Assembly (NCBI GenBank): GCA_946221915.1
Contig: CAMIKG010000005.1
Location: 62,001-126,000, forward strand
Direction of reading: 5' to 3'
Length of the DNA stretch: 64,000 bases
From: an uncultured Erwinia sp.
GTDB taxonomy: Bacteria > Pseudomonadota > Gammaproteobacteria > Enterobacterales > Enterobacteriaceae
In this document: positions 28,346-37,268 of the stretch, in pieces
How the letters are laid out: every line of letters begins with the position of its first letter
Position numbering within the stretch: the stretch's first letter is position 1
Made by a program: the position numbers and the translations under genes
The notes under the pieces: model-generated
The model's database searches: none
What the model saw: the letters and a program-made list of their open reading frames with translations, nothing else
Told to the model about the DNA's origin: nothing

Positions 28346-28927
28346 ATGAGATTATGCGATCGCGATATTGAAGCCATGCTGGACAGCGGTAAGCTGGAGA
28401 TTACCCCGCGCCCGCCGATTGAGCGCATCAGCGGCGCGACGGTGGATGTGCGTCTCGGCAACAAGTTTCGCACCTTCCGCGGCCATACCGCGCCGTTTAT
28501 TGATTTAAGCGGTCCGAAGGATGAAGTCAGCGCCGCGCTGGATCGCGTGATGAGCGATGAGATTGTGCTGGCGGAAAGCGAAGCGTTCTACCTGCATCCG
28601 GGAGAGCTTGCGCTGGCGGTGACCTTTGAGTCCGTCACGCTGCCCGACGATCTGGTCGGCTGGCTGGATGGCCGCTCCTCGCTGGCGCGCCTCGGACTGA
28701 TGGTGCATGTCACCGCGCACCGCATTGATCCAGGCTGGCAAGGCCGAATTGTGCTGGAGTTCTATAATTCAGGTAAGCTGCCGCTGGCACTGCGTCCAGG
28801 CATGCTGATTGGCGCGCTGAGTTTCGAACCGCTTTCTGGTCCTGCGGCGCGTCCTTATAACCGTCGTCAGGATGCGAAATATAAAGATCAGCAGGGTGCT
28901 GTCGCCAGCCGTATTGATAAAGACTAA
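28346..28927 (+). CDS. dcd: dCTP deaminase
   Basis: A 193-residue enzyme that deaminates dCTP to dUTP, the main source of dTMP in enterobacteria. The nucleotide-binding motif GRSSLARLGL and the catalytic glutamate in GRIVLEFYNSG are intact, and the C-terminal YNRRQDAKYKDQQGA tail that closes over the substrate is present. It acts as a homotrimer. GGGAG lies just upstream of the ATG. It follows udk by 22 bp and precedes asmA by 33 bp. Confidence 0.97.
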   Translation: MRLCDRDIEAMLDSGKLEITPRPPIERISGATVDVRLGNKFRTFRGHTAPFIDLSGPKDEVSAALDRVMSDEIVLAESEAFYLHPGELALAVTFESVTLPDDLVGWLDGRSSLARLGLMVHVTAHRIDPGWQGRIVLEFYNSGKLPLALRPGMLIGALSFEPLSGPAARPYNRRQDAKYKDQQGAVASRIDKD

Positions 28928-28960
28928 TGGACTGAATCTGAAGTCCTGGAAGAGGATCGG

Positions 28961-30781
28961 ATGAGAAGATTAATTACCACGCTGGCGATTCTGCTGGTGG
29001 TGATTGTGGCGGGGATGTCCGCGCTGGTATTGCTGGTGAATCCCAACGATTTCCGCGCGTATATGGTGCAGCAGGTCGAACAGCGCAGTGGCTACAAGCT
29101 GGCGCTGGATGGTGAGCTGCGCTGGCATGTCTGGCCTAAACTCAGCATCCTCTCCGGGCGTATGTCCATTACGGCGCCTGGCGCCTCGCAGCCGCTGGTG
29201 AGTGCTGAAAATATGCGCCTTGACGTCAACCTCCTGCCGCTGTTGTCCCATCAACTGAGTGTAAAGCAGGTGATGCTGAAAAATGCGGTGATGCGCATCA
29301 CGCCGGACAGCGCAACCCAGCGCCCAGCTAATGCGCCGGTCGGCCCGGCGGACTCTTCTGCCGCTGAGCCGGTGACCGGCTGGAAACTGGATATCAGCCA
29401 GTTGCAAATTGCCGACAGCCTGCTGATCTGGCAGCAGGCGGGCGGTGAAGAGATCAATTTCCGCGATCTTAATCTTGAACTGAAACAGGACGAGCACAAG
29501 CAGGCGCGTCTTGAGCTGAGCACGCGCGTCAACCGGGATCAGCGCGAGTTGCAGCTGGCTGTCAAAGGCAATATGGATGTCTCGCGTTATCCTCAGCGGC
29601 TGACGGGCACCGTTGAGACGCTGGACTGGCAGTGGCAGGGCATTGGTTTGCCCCCGCAGGGCTTAAAGGGTGAGGCTAAACTGCTGGCCGACTGGCAACA
29701 GGATCGCCAGCAGTTTGCCCTTAAGAATATTGCGCTAAACGTCAATAATAGCCAGCTGACGGGCATAGTGACTGGCGTACTGGGGAGCACACCGGATATC
29801 GCTGTTGATCTGCAGGCGACGACGCTCGATTTGGATGCGTTGCTGGGCCAGCAGCCCGGCGCGCCGGGGGCGCAGGGCGATGCCAGTGCCGCACCAGCAG
29901 GTGCGCGTGCGCCAGTGATTGCTGAGCCTGCGGTCTTTAATTACAGCGACTCTCCGCTGAATTCGATGACCGCGCAGCTGAAATTGCGCGCGGATGCGCT
30001 GCGCTGGCGCGGTATGGCGATGAGCCAGGTACACTTTGACGCGCGTAACGACCACGGCGACATCACGCTGGCGACCTTCAGCGGCAAATCCGGCAGTGGT
30101 GACTTCTCGCTGCCCGGTACGGTTGACATCCGCCATGAGCAGCCGCAGGTCGCGTTACAGCCTGCGCTGCATGATATTGACGCTGCGCCGCTGCTGAGCG
30201 CGCTGGAGCTGCCTGCGTCGCTGAGCGGCAAGCTGTCGCTGGATGCTGACCTGCGTGGTGTGGGGCTGAGCGTTGCGGATATGAAGCAACAGTGGCGCGG
30301 CAGTGCCAGTGTTAGTGTGGCGAATGCACGCCTCAGTGGGCTTAATTTCCAGCAGTTGATTCAGCGCGCAGTGGAAAACAGCAGCGATCAGGTGCGTGGC
30401 AGTGATAGCCAGCAGGGTTATACCGAAGTGCAGCAACTGCAGGGTACGCTGCAGCTGAATAAAGGTGCGCTGGTATTGCAAAATCTGCGCGGTCACTCGC
30501 CCCTGCTGGATTTAACCGGCGGTGGAAATATCGATTTGCTGCGCCAGCAGTGTGATGTCACTTTCAATATCAAAGTAATTAGCGGCTGGCAGGGTGATAA
30601 TCAGCTGATAGAGACACTGACTACCACAGCGATACCGCTGCGCTTGTATGGTGGCTGGGATAGTCTGCAATATTCCTTAAAGGTCGACCAGCTGTTGCGT
30701 AAGCGCCTGCAGGATGAGGCCAAATCACGCCTGAATGAGTGGCTGAAGAACAATCAGCCGCAGCCGCGTACTCAGCCATAA
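28961..30781 (+). CDS. asmA: AsmA family outer-membrane biogenesis protein
   Basis: A 606-residue protein anchored by one N-terminal membrane segment (about residues 4-26) with a long beta-rich periplasmic region. It shows the AsmA N-terminal NPNDFRAYMVQQVEQRSGY motif and the conserved C-terminal AsmA_2 region. AsmA-like proteins are thought to form grooves that move phospholipid toward the outer membrane. An Ala/Pro-rich linker near residues 290-320 (QPGAPGAQGDASAAPAGAR) is probably unstructured. The length is close to E. coli AsmA (617). It is the last gene of udk-dcd-asmA and is convergent with yegH. Confidence 0.93.
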   Translation: MRRLITTLAILLVVIVAGMSALVLLVNPNDFRAYMVQQVEQRSGYKLALDGELRWHVWPKLSILSGRMSITAPGASQPLVSAENMRLDVNLLPLLSHQLSVKQVMLKNAVMRITPDSATQRPANAPVGPADSSAAEPVTGWKLDISQLQIADSLLIWQQAGGEEINFRDLNLELKQDEHKQARLELSTRVNRDQRELQLAVKGNMDVSRYPQRLTGTVETLDWQWQGIGLPPQGLKGEAKLLADWQQDRQQFALKNIALNVNNSQLTGIVTGVLGSTPDIAVDLQATTLDLDALLGQQPGAPGAQGDASAAPAGARAPVIAEPAVFNYSDSPLNSMTAQLKLRADALRWRGMAMSQVHFDARNDHGDITLATFSGKSGSGDFSLPGTVDIRHEQPQVALQPALHDIDAAPLLSALELPASLSGKLSLDADLRGVGLSVADMKQQWRGSASVSVANARLSGLNFQQLIQRAVENSSDQVRGSDSQQGYTEVQQLQGTLQLNKGALVLQNLRGHSPLLDLTGGGNIDLLRQQCDVTFNIKVISGWQGDNQLIETLTTTAIPLRLYGGWDSLQYSLKVDQLLRKRLQDEAKSRLNEWLKNNQPQPRTQP

Positions 30782-30800
30782 CGCTTCACCTTCTCTGCAA

Positions 30801-30859
30801 GGGCAGGGGAGGGGGCGCAGAATGTCTTCCACCTCTATATCCCCCGCATCGCGGGGGAT
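30801..30859 (-). repeat. GC-rich hairpin repeat, copy 3 (inverted, diverged)
   Basis: Read on the minus strand, this segment starts with a 9-bp hairpin stem (30859-30851 with 30847-30839, loop GAT) and ends with CCCCCTCCCCTGCCC, the same order of blocks as in copy 2 at 10548-10651. It fills the gap between convergent asmA and yegH, where the hairpin may serve as a shared terminator. Confidence 0.55.
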
Positions 30860-30863
30860 GCGA

Positions 30864-32441
30864 TTACACTTCGTAATCCGGTTCCGTCACGTTGAGCGGA
30901 ATAATCTGCACCTTCTGCACACGATGACTCTCCACCTGTAATGTCCGGAACAGGTAATCGCCAATCTGCAGTTCCTCTCCTTCCTGCGGCACGCGCTGCA
31001 GATACTCCATTAACAGTCCGGCGATGGTGTGGTATTCACGCTTTTCGTCGAGCGGCAATGACAGATACAGCACCAGATCGTCCAGCGGCATATAGCCATT
31101 GGCGGTCCAGCTGCCATCGCTGTTTTGTATGATGTCATGGCGCGCATCCAGCTCTTCATTCTCGTTCGGCAGGTTACCGGCAATGGTTTCCATGACGTCG
31201 CTTAACGTCACCACACCTTCCACGGAACCAAATTCATCGACAACAAAGGCGAAGTGGGTGCGGGCGGAACGGAATTGCTCCAGCGCCTGCAGCAGCGGCA
31301 GTTGTTCAGGAAACACCAGCGGCTGGCGGATCAGTGAACGCAGATCCAGCGAGTCGTGATGCAGCGACTGGTGCAACAGGTCGATAATATGCACCACACC
31401 AAGCGGCTCATCACTGCCTTCGGTGATAATAATGCGTGTGTGCTGGTTGCGATCCAGCTGCGCCATTATTTTTTCGGGGGCATCGCGTAAATCAATGTTT
31501 TCAATATCATGGCGTGAGGTCATGATGCTGCTGACGCTGCGCTGTCCCATACCCAGCACCCGGGCGATCATCAGCCGTTCCTGACGGTTAAAGATGCCGC
31601 TGTTTTCGTGATGATCGGCGACCAGCGATGAGGTACTGGCATCCAGCTCGGCCTGTTCATGATGACCGCGCAGCAGGCGCAGCACAGCTTCCGCTGTGCG
31701 TTTACGCAGCGGGGCTTTGGCCGATAAAAAGCGTCGGCGATTGAAGATAGCCAACTGATTCAGCGCTTCGATAATCACCGAGAAACCAATGGCGGCGTAG
31801 AGATAGCCTTTTGGTATATGGAAACCAAAGCCATCGGCAACCAGACTGAAACCAATCATCAGCAGGAAGCTCAGACACAGAATCACGATGCTGGGATGGG
31901 CGTTAACAAAGCGCGTAAGCGGTTTGCTGGCCAGCAGCATCAGCATGATGGCAATGATCACCGCGGCCATCATCACGGCGAGATGATCGACCATTCCGAC
32001 TGCGGTAATCACGGAATCGAGAGAAAATATCGCATCCAGTACCACAATCTGCGCCACCACAGGCCAGAACCTGGCGCCGCGTTTTTGTTGACTGTCATCC
32101 TCATCTTTCCCTTCCAGCCGCTCATTCAGTTCCATGGTGGCCTTGAAAAGCAGAAACACACCACCGATCAGCATGATCAGGTCACGTGCACTAAATGCGT
32201 GCCCAATAATGGTGAACAGCGGGGCTGTCAGGGTGGCAAGCCAGGAGATGGAACTCAGTAACAGCAGACGCATTACCAGTGCCAGCATCAGGCCCGTGAC
32301 GCGGGCGCGGTCGCGTTGCGACGGTGGCAGTTTCTCTGCAAGGATGGCGATAAAGACCAGATTATCGATGCCCAGTACCAGCTCCAGCACGATAAGCGTG
32401 ACCAGACCGGCCCAGATTGACGGATCGGCGATCCATTCCAT
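30864..32441 (-). CDS. yegH: TerC-family membrane protein with CBS and CorC domains, YegH
   Basis: A 525-residue inner-membrane protein. About seven membrane helices of the TerC type (residues 1-240, with LELVLGIDNLVFIAIL and LDAIFSLDSVITAVGM acidic helices) are followed by a pair of CBS domains (about 290-420, ending FVVDEFGSVEGVVTLSDV) and a C-terminal CorC/HlyC domain. The related YoaE and YegH proteins have no settled function; a role in metal export is suspected for TerC relatives. The position beside the polysaccharide locus is as in E. coli, where yegH is next to wza. Confidence 0.92.
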   Translation of the reverse strand: MEWIADPSIWAGLVTLIVLELVLGIDNLVFIAILAEKLPPSQRDRARVTGLMLALVMRLLLLSSISWLATLTAPLFTIIGHAFSARDLIMLIGGVFLLFKATMELNERLEGKDEDDSQQKRGARFWPVVAQIVVLDAIFSLDSVITAVGMVDHLAVMMAAVIIAIMLMLLASKPLTRFVNAHPSIVILCLSFLLMIGFSLVADGFGFHIPKGYLYAAIGFSVIIEALNQLAIFNRRRFLSAKAPLRKRTAEAVLRLLRGHHEQAELDASTSSLVADHHENSGIFNRQERLMIARVLGMGQRSVSSIMTSRHDIENIDLRDAPEKIMAQLDRNQHTRIIITEGSDEPLGVVHIIDLLHQSLHHDSLDLRSLIRQPLVFPEQLPLLQALEQFRSARTHFAFVVDEFGSVEGVVTLSDVMETIAGNLPNENEELDARHDIIQNSDGSWTANGYMPLDDLVLYLSLPLDEKREYHTIAGLLMEYLQRVPQEGEELQIGDYLFRTLQVESHRVQKVQIIPLNVTEPDYEV

Positions 32442-32522
32442 ACGGCGTTATTTACCTCATGTGGGGTCATTATTGGGTAAGCGTTGATATTGCGGCGCGA
32501 ATAACAAAAACGCAATCCAATC

Positions 32523-32536
32523 TGAGAAAATTCCTA
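32523..32536 (+). promoter_or_regulatory. Candidate RcsAB box upstream of wza
   Basis: TGAGAAAATTCCTA matches the RcsAB box consensus TRVGAAWAWTSYGA at 13 of 14 positions. RcsA-RcsB heterodimers bind such sites to activate amylovoran, stewartan and colanic acid operons. It lies about 450 bp upstream of the JUMPstart element. The match is direct; use is inferred. Confidence 0.75.
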
Positions 32537-32976
32537 AAACAAAATCATTTCAGCGCTCTGTAAGATGTTTGTCACTTTATGAGGCATGGAATTTGTATGG
32601 GTTTTTGATCGTTTTTTATATCGCCTGGCGATCTTTTATGGTTGAAATTAGAGCAAATAAAGATTTGAATCGCATAAATATTATTATCAACACGGATTTT
32701 TCTGGAAATTTTAGCTCGCCAGGGTTTATTTATCTTGTTGAAAAATAAGTTTAAATTATTAATTGTGTTAGTCTTATTCTGAAAGTGTCAGCAATCGGCT
32801 TACTGAAGCTTGTAACTAACAATCAATAGTATAAAAATCTGCTTATAACATATGAAAACAGCCACAGATTACCTGTTAGCAGCGTGACATTGGCAGACAG
32901 TAAAAAGATAAGTGAGTCTCTTTTATTCTCCTGCTCATTTATCATTCACCCACAAATAGCATCGTCCGGTATTTAA

Positions 32977-33020
32977 CAGCATTGGTAGCTGCAAGCCAGG
33001 GGCGGTAGCGTGCTTAAAAA
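32977..33020 (+). promoter_or_regulatory. JUMPstart element with ops site (first copy)
   Basis: The segment reads CAGC ATTGGTAGCTG CAAGCCAG and then the ops core GGCGGTAGCGTG at 33001-33012, followed by CTTAAAAA. This matches the JUMPstart sequence of enterobacterial polysaccharide operons. The ops core pauses RNA polymerase and recruits RfaH, which suppresses termination in long operons. It lies about 410 bp upstream of wza. Confidence 0.92.
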
Positions 33021-33426
33021 CGATGTTTAATTGCAATTAACTGCCGTCAACTGAAAAAGTGTCAGCTTTGTCTTTTTAAGATTAATGCCATACGCAGAGA
33101 TGGCACTGATCCCTCAGGATCAACCCTGCAATCCTCTACTCCTGTTATATGACAAACAATAATCAGTAAATTCGGACAGTTACGCCTTGTCGGCAGCATG
33201 TGGGTTGCTACACTTCTTCTCGTCTGGCATGCGAAACGTGCGAAAGTTCCTGAAGAACTGCCGTAAGCAGCATCTCAATTTTGCACAATTTCGAATTCGG
33301 GGATCTCAATCTGATGATGGAACAAAACAAATTGGAATAAGGCTGAACGTGGGTGTCCTTCGATTCACGTACGCTTTGCGGCGTATGGCCGCTTAAGACA
33401 ATAATCAGCAATAGCGATGATAATCA

Positions 33427-34557
33427 ATGATGAAATCAAAACACAAATTGGCGCCCTTGCTGGTGTCGATAACACTTATCAGTGGCTGTACCGTTGTGCC
33501 AGGCCAAAACATTTCAACCAGCGGTAAGGACGTTATTAAACAGCAAGATGCTAATTACGATATCGATAAATTGGTTAATGTTTATCCAATGACGCCAATG
33601 CTGATTGAGCAGATGCGCCGTAAGCCCTATGTTGCGCGGCCTAATCTGGCGCTTGATCAGGAGCTGGCCAGCTATGAATATCGCATTGGTATTGGTGATG
33701 TGCTGAGCGTCACTGTATGGGATCATCCGGAGTTGACGACACCAGCAGGTCAGTATCGTAGCGCCAGTGACACCGGCAACTGGGTACACACTGACGGGAC
33801 GATTTTCTATCCATACATTGGTAAAGTGCGTGTCGCGGGTAAAACTATCCAGCAAGTGCGTGATGAGCTGCAAAGCCGTCTGGCACAGTATATTGAAAGT
33901 CCACAGGTCGATGTAAATATCGCAGCTTTCCGTTCACAAAAGGTCTATGTGACAGGCGAGGTTGGCACTTCAGGCAAGCAGGCCATTACCAATATCCCTC
34001 TGACTGTACTTGATGCCGTAAACAGTGCTGGTGGGCTTAGTGCGGACGCTGACTGGCGTAATGTGATATTAACGCACAATGGTCGTGAGCAGCGCATCTC
34101 CTTGCAGGCGTTGATGCAGAATGGCGACCTGACACAAAACCGACTGATGTATCCAGGCGACATCCTTTATATACCGCGTAATGATGACCTGAAAGTGTTT
34201 GTGATGGGTGAAGTCACCAGTCAGAAAACACTCAAGATGGATCGCAGCGGTATGACTCTTACCGAAGCATTGGGTAATGCTGAAGGCCTGAAGCAGGATG
34301 AATCTAACGCTACCGGCGTCTTTGTTATTCGTCCGAACCGCCAGGCTGGCGGAAAAATCGCCAACATTTATCAGCTTGATACCTCTGATGCAACGGCAAT
34401 GGTGTTAGGTACCGATTTCCAGCTGGAGCCATATGACATCGTCTATGTAACGGCGACACCACTGACTCGCTGGAATCGCGTCATCAACCAACTGCTGCCA
34501 ACCATCAACAGCGTCCGTTATGGTGTGGATACCGTACACGACATCAAAAACTGGTAA
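33427..34557 (+). CDS. wza: Outer-membrane polysaccharide export lipoprotein Wza
   Basis: A 376-residue lipoprotein. The signal peptide ends at a lipobox (ISG before C21). The polysaccharide export (Poly_export) domain with IGIGDVLSVTVWDHPE and two SLBB domains (including KVYVTGEVGTSGKQ and KVFVMGEVTSQKT) follow, and a C-terminal amphipathic helix (residues about 345-370) would form the octameric outer-membrane pore. It is called AmsH in E. amylovora. It exports polymer made by the Wzx/Wzy pathway together with Wzc. It is the first gene of the operon, after a long leader. Confidence 0.95.
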   Translation: MMKSKHKLAPLLVSITLISGCTVVPGQNISTSGKDVIKQQDANYDIDKLVNVYPMTPMLIEQMRRKPYVARPNLALDQELASYEYRIGIGDVLSVTVWDHPELTTPAGQYRSASDTGNWVHTDGTIFYPYIGKVRVAGKTIQQVRDELQSRLAQYIESPQVDVNIAAFRSQKVYVTGEVGTSGKQAITNIPLTVLDAVNSAGGLSADADWRNVILTHNGREQRISLQALMQNGDLTQNRLMYPGDILYIPRNDDLKVFVMGEVTSQKTLKMDRSGMTLTEALGNAEGLKQDESNATGVFVIRPNRQAGGKIANIYQLDTSDATAMVLGTDFQLEPYDIVYVTATPLTRWNRVINQLLPTINSVRYGVDTVHDIKNW

Positions 34558-34562
34558 TAGCT

Positions 34563-34997
34563 ATGTTTAACTCAGTGCTTATTGTCTGTATTGGCAACAT
34601 TTGCCGCTCTCCAACAGGAGAGCGGTTGTTAAAGATGTATTGCCCACAGCTCAAGATAAAATCAGCAGGTTTAGGCGCCTTAGTTGGACATGAAGCGGAT
34701 GAAAATGCCCGACTGGTAGCCAGCAAACGTGACGTTTCTCTGGATAACCATCAGGCAAGGCAAATTACCGCAGAGATGTGCCGTCGTTACGACCTGATTT
34801 TGGTGATGGAAAAGCAACACATTAACGACATCACCAAACTTGCGCCTGAAGTCAGAGGCAAGACCATGCTTTTTGGACACTGGGCTGGGCAAAGAGAGAT
34901 TCCTGATCCTTATCGTAAGAGTCTGGAAGCTTTTGAATCTGTCTATAGTTTGCTGGACGACGCCGCTCAGAAATGGGCTAATGCACTTAACCGATAA
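34563..34997 (+). CDS. wzb: Low-molecular-weight protein tyrosine phosphatase Wzb
   Basis: A 144-residue cytosolic phosphatase. The P-loop CIGNICRS starts at C9, and the general acid aspartate is in DPYRKS near residue 115. Wzb removes phosphate from the tyrosine cluster of Wzc, and cycling of this state is needed for high-molecular-weight polymer. It is the AmsI counterpart. It begins 5 bp after the wza stop and ends 12 bp before wzc. Confidence 0.95.
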   Translation: MFNSVLIVCIGNICRSPTGERLLKMYCPQLKIKSAGLGALVGHEADENARLVASKRDVSLDNHQARQITAEMCRRYDLILVMEKQHINDITKLAPEVRGKTMLFGHWAGQREIPDPYRKSLEAFESVYSLLDDAAQKWANALNR

Positions 34998-35009
34998 TCA
35001 GGCACAATA

Positions 35010-37190
35010 ATGGTAGATAACAAATCGATTAATGCTCAAAAAAACGCGGACGCCAAAGATGAAATCGATGTTGGGCGTTTATACGGCGCTTTACTTGATC
35101 ATCGCTGGCTGATTGTAGGAATCACCGTATTTTTTACCCTGCTGGGCGTCGTTTATTCAATGTTCGCTACGCCAATTTACAGCGCCAACTCACTGGTACA
35201 GGTGGAAAACAGCCCGGGTAATTTGGTGGTTAGCCAAATGTCGAACCTGATCCCCGACGCCAAGCCTGAATCCAACGCGGAGATAGAATTAATTCAGTCG
35301 CGACTGGTCTTAGGTAAAACGATTGAGGATTTGAGCTTAGATACGCTGGTAACGCCAAAATACTTCCCGGTATTAGGGGAGGGGTGGGCGCGCCTGACAG
35401 GAGCAGAAGAACCTGAAGCTGCCGTCTCGCGGGTAAAAGTACCTGCTGAGCTGATGGGTAAAAAGCTGACGCTTGAGATTGGCGAAAGTAAAGACTTTAC
35501 GCTCTCCTACGACGGTGACGAACTGGTAAAAGGTAAAATTGGTGAGGTGGCCAGCAAAGGCGAGGTTTCCATCCTGGTGAGTGATACCAGTGCGGAACCG
35601 GGTACCAAATTTTACGTACAAAAAAATCCCTACCTGGCGACTTATAATTATCTGCTCGGTAATTTAGTGGTTGAAGACAAGGGTAAAGACTCTGGTGTAT
35701 TAACGCTGACCCTAAGCGGTCCGGATCCTGAGTTAACGCAGAAAACTCTACAAGCCATCACTAATAACTATTTCCTGCAGAATGTGCAGCGCAAATCGGA
35801 AGAAGCGCAAAAAAGTTTAGATTTTATCAGCAAACAGCTGCCGGATGTACGAGCGAAGCTGGATGAGGCTGAAAACAAACTTAATGCATTCCGTCAACAG
35901 AATGATTCAGTTGATTTGTCGCTGGAAGCGAAATCGATGCTGGATACCATGGTTAACGTGGATCAGCAGCTCAATGAGTTAACCTTCCGCGAAGCTGAAA
36001 TCTCCAAGCTGTATACCAAATCGCACCCGGCCTACCGCACGCTGCTGGAAAAACGCCAGACGCTGCTGGACGAGAAGAAAACGCTCGAAGGCAAAGTGAC
36101 CGGACTGCCGAAAACGCAGCAGGAAATTATTCGTCTGACGCGTGATGTCGATGCCGGCCAGGCCGTGTTTATGCAGTTGCTGAACAAACAGCAAGAGCTG
36201 AGCATCAACAAAGCCAGTACAGTAGGTAATGTCCGTATCGTTGACCCAGCGATGGTGGAATACAAACCTATCGCGCCCAAAGCGCCGATTATCATTATGA
36301 TATCCTTTATTGTCGGCCTGATTATTTCAGTGATCTATGTGCTGATGAAAACGATTCTGGTACGCGGCGTCGAGAGCCCGGAGCAGTTGGAAAACAGCGG
36401 CATCAACGTTTACGCCAGTATTCCGCTTTCCGAATGGCAACAGCAGAAAGACCGACAGCTTTATCAACTGGCGAAAAGCGGCGGCAAAATCATCACCTCG
36501 CGTTCAGCTGAACTGCTGGCGGTTTCGAATCCTGCAGACCTGGCCGTTGAAGCTATCCGTAGCCTGCGCACCACCATGCACTTCGCCATGCTGGATGCCA
36601 AAAACAATGTGGTGATGATTTCGGGCACCAGCCCTGGCATCGGTAAAACCTTTGTCAGCTCCAACCTGGCGACGGTAGTGGCTCAGTCTGGCCAGCGCGT
36701 ATTGTTCATCGACTGCGATATGCGTAAAGGTTATGCGCACGAGCTGTTTAAGTGTGACAACAAACGCGGCGTGTCCGAGCTGCTGTCTGACCGTGCTGAT
36801 CTGCAGCAGGTGATTCAGAAAACCGGCATTGAAAACCTCGACTTCGTGTCGCGTGGTCAGGTGCCGCCTAACCCGTCAGAGTTGCTGATGAGTAAGCGTT
36901 TCACCACATTGCTGGATGAACTGCAGAAACAGTACGACATTGTAATTGTGGATACGCCGCCGATTCTGGCTGTGACCGACCCGGCTATTATCGGTATGCA
37001 CGCGGGCACGACGCTGGTGGTAGCGGGCTTCGAGAAGAGCACGGTGAAAGAAGTTGAAGTGAGTATCCGTCGCTTCGAGCAGAATGGCATCGAAGTGAAG
37101 GGCGCGATCCTCAACCTGGTGTTGAAGAAAGCCGCCGGCTATTACGGCTATGGCTACTATCACTACAAATACGAGTCTACCGCGAAGTAA
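35010..37190 (+). CDS. wzc: Polysaccharide co-polymerase tyrosine kinase Wzc
   Basis: A 726-residue inner-membrane protein. Two membrane segments (about residues 32-52 and 428-448) flank a periplasmic Wzz-like domain with coiled-coil stretches. The cytoplasmic BY-kinase domain shows Walker A (SGTSPGIGKT), Walker A' (LFIDCDMRKG) and Walker B (IVIVDTPPI). The C-terminal tail contains the autophosphorylated tyrosine cluster YYGYGYYHYKYE. It controls chain length and pairs with Wza; AmsA is the E. amylovora equivalent. A strong stem-loop follows the gene. Confidence 0.96.
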   Translation: MVDNKSINAQKNADAKDEIDVGRLYGALLDHRWLIVGITVFFTLLGVVYSMFATPIYSANSLVQVENSPGNLVVSQMSNLIPDAKPESNAEIELIQSRLVLGKTIEDLSLDTLVTPKYFPVLGEGWARLTGAEEPEAAVSRVKVPAELMGKKLTLEIGESKDFTLSYDGDELVKGKIGEVASKGEVSILVSDTSAEPGTKFYVQKNPYLATYNYLLGNLVVEDKGKDSGVLTLTLSGPDPELTQKTLQAITNNYFLQNVQRKSEEAQKSLDFISKQLPDVRAKLDEAENKLNAFRQQNDSVDLSLEAKSMLDTMVNVDQQLNELTFREAEISKLYTKSHPAYRTLLEKRQTLLDEKKTLEGKVTGLPKTQQEIIRLTRDVDAGQAVFMQLLNKQQELSINKASTVGNVRIVDPAMVEYKPIAPKAPIIIMISFIVGLIISVIYVLMKTILVRGVESPEQLENSGINVYASIPLSEWQQQKDRQLYQLAKSGGKIITSRSAELLAVSNPADLAVEAIRSLRTTMHFAMLDAKNNVVMISGTSPGIGKTFVSSNLATVVAQSGQRVLFIDCDMRKGYAHELFKCDNKRGVSELLSDRADLQQVIQKTGIENLDFVSRGQVPPNPSELLMSKRFTTLLDELQKQYDIVIVDTPPILAVTDPAIIGMHAGTTLVVAGFEKSTVKEVEVSIRRFEQNGIEVKGAILNLVLKKAAGYYGYGYYHYKYESTAK

Positions 37191-37207
37191 TTATATTACC
37201 CCTCTGT

Positions 37208-37232
37208 GCGGCCAGCCCTGGCGGCTGGCCGC
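37208..37232 (+). terminator. Strong stem-loop between wzc and the transferase genes (attenuator-like)
   Basis: GCGGCCAGCC at 37208-37217 pairs perfectly with GGCTGGCCGC at 37223-37232 around loop CTGGC, 17 bp after wzc. There is no T-run. Group 1 capsule loci in E. coli have a stem-loop at the same place, between wzc and the biosynthesis genes, that partly stops transcription and is overcome by RfaH. A similar role here is inference. Confidence 0.65.
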
Positions 37233-37268
37233 AATGCGGTCTTATCATGCCATGAGTGAGAAATATTA

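Larger units (their letters stand above)
32442..33426 (+). other. Nearly 1-kb promoter and leader region of the exopolysaccharide operon
   Basis: This 985-bp region lies between divergent yegH and wza. It is AT-rich and carries a candidate RcsAB box (32523-32536) and a JUMPstart/ops element (32977-33020). The distance from the box to wza (about 890 bp) implies a long untranslated leader. A 22-codon open frame at 33198-33266 (begins MWVATLLLVW) and a 69-codon frame at 33187-33396 have no support beyond being open and are not called as genes. No initiating transferase gene is found here, although amsG or wceG heads the locus in Erwinia amylovora and Pantoea stewartii. Confidence 0.7.
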
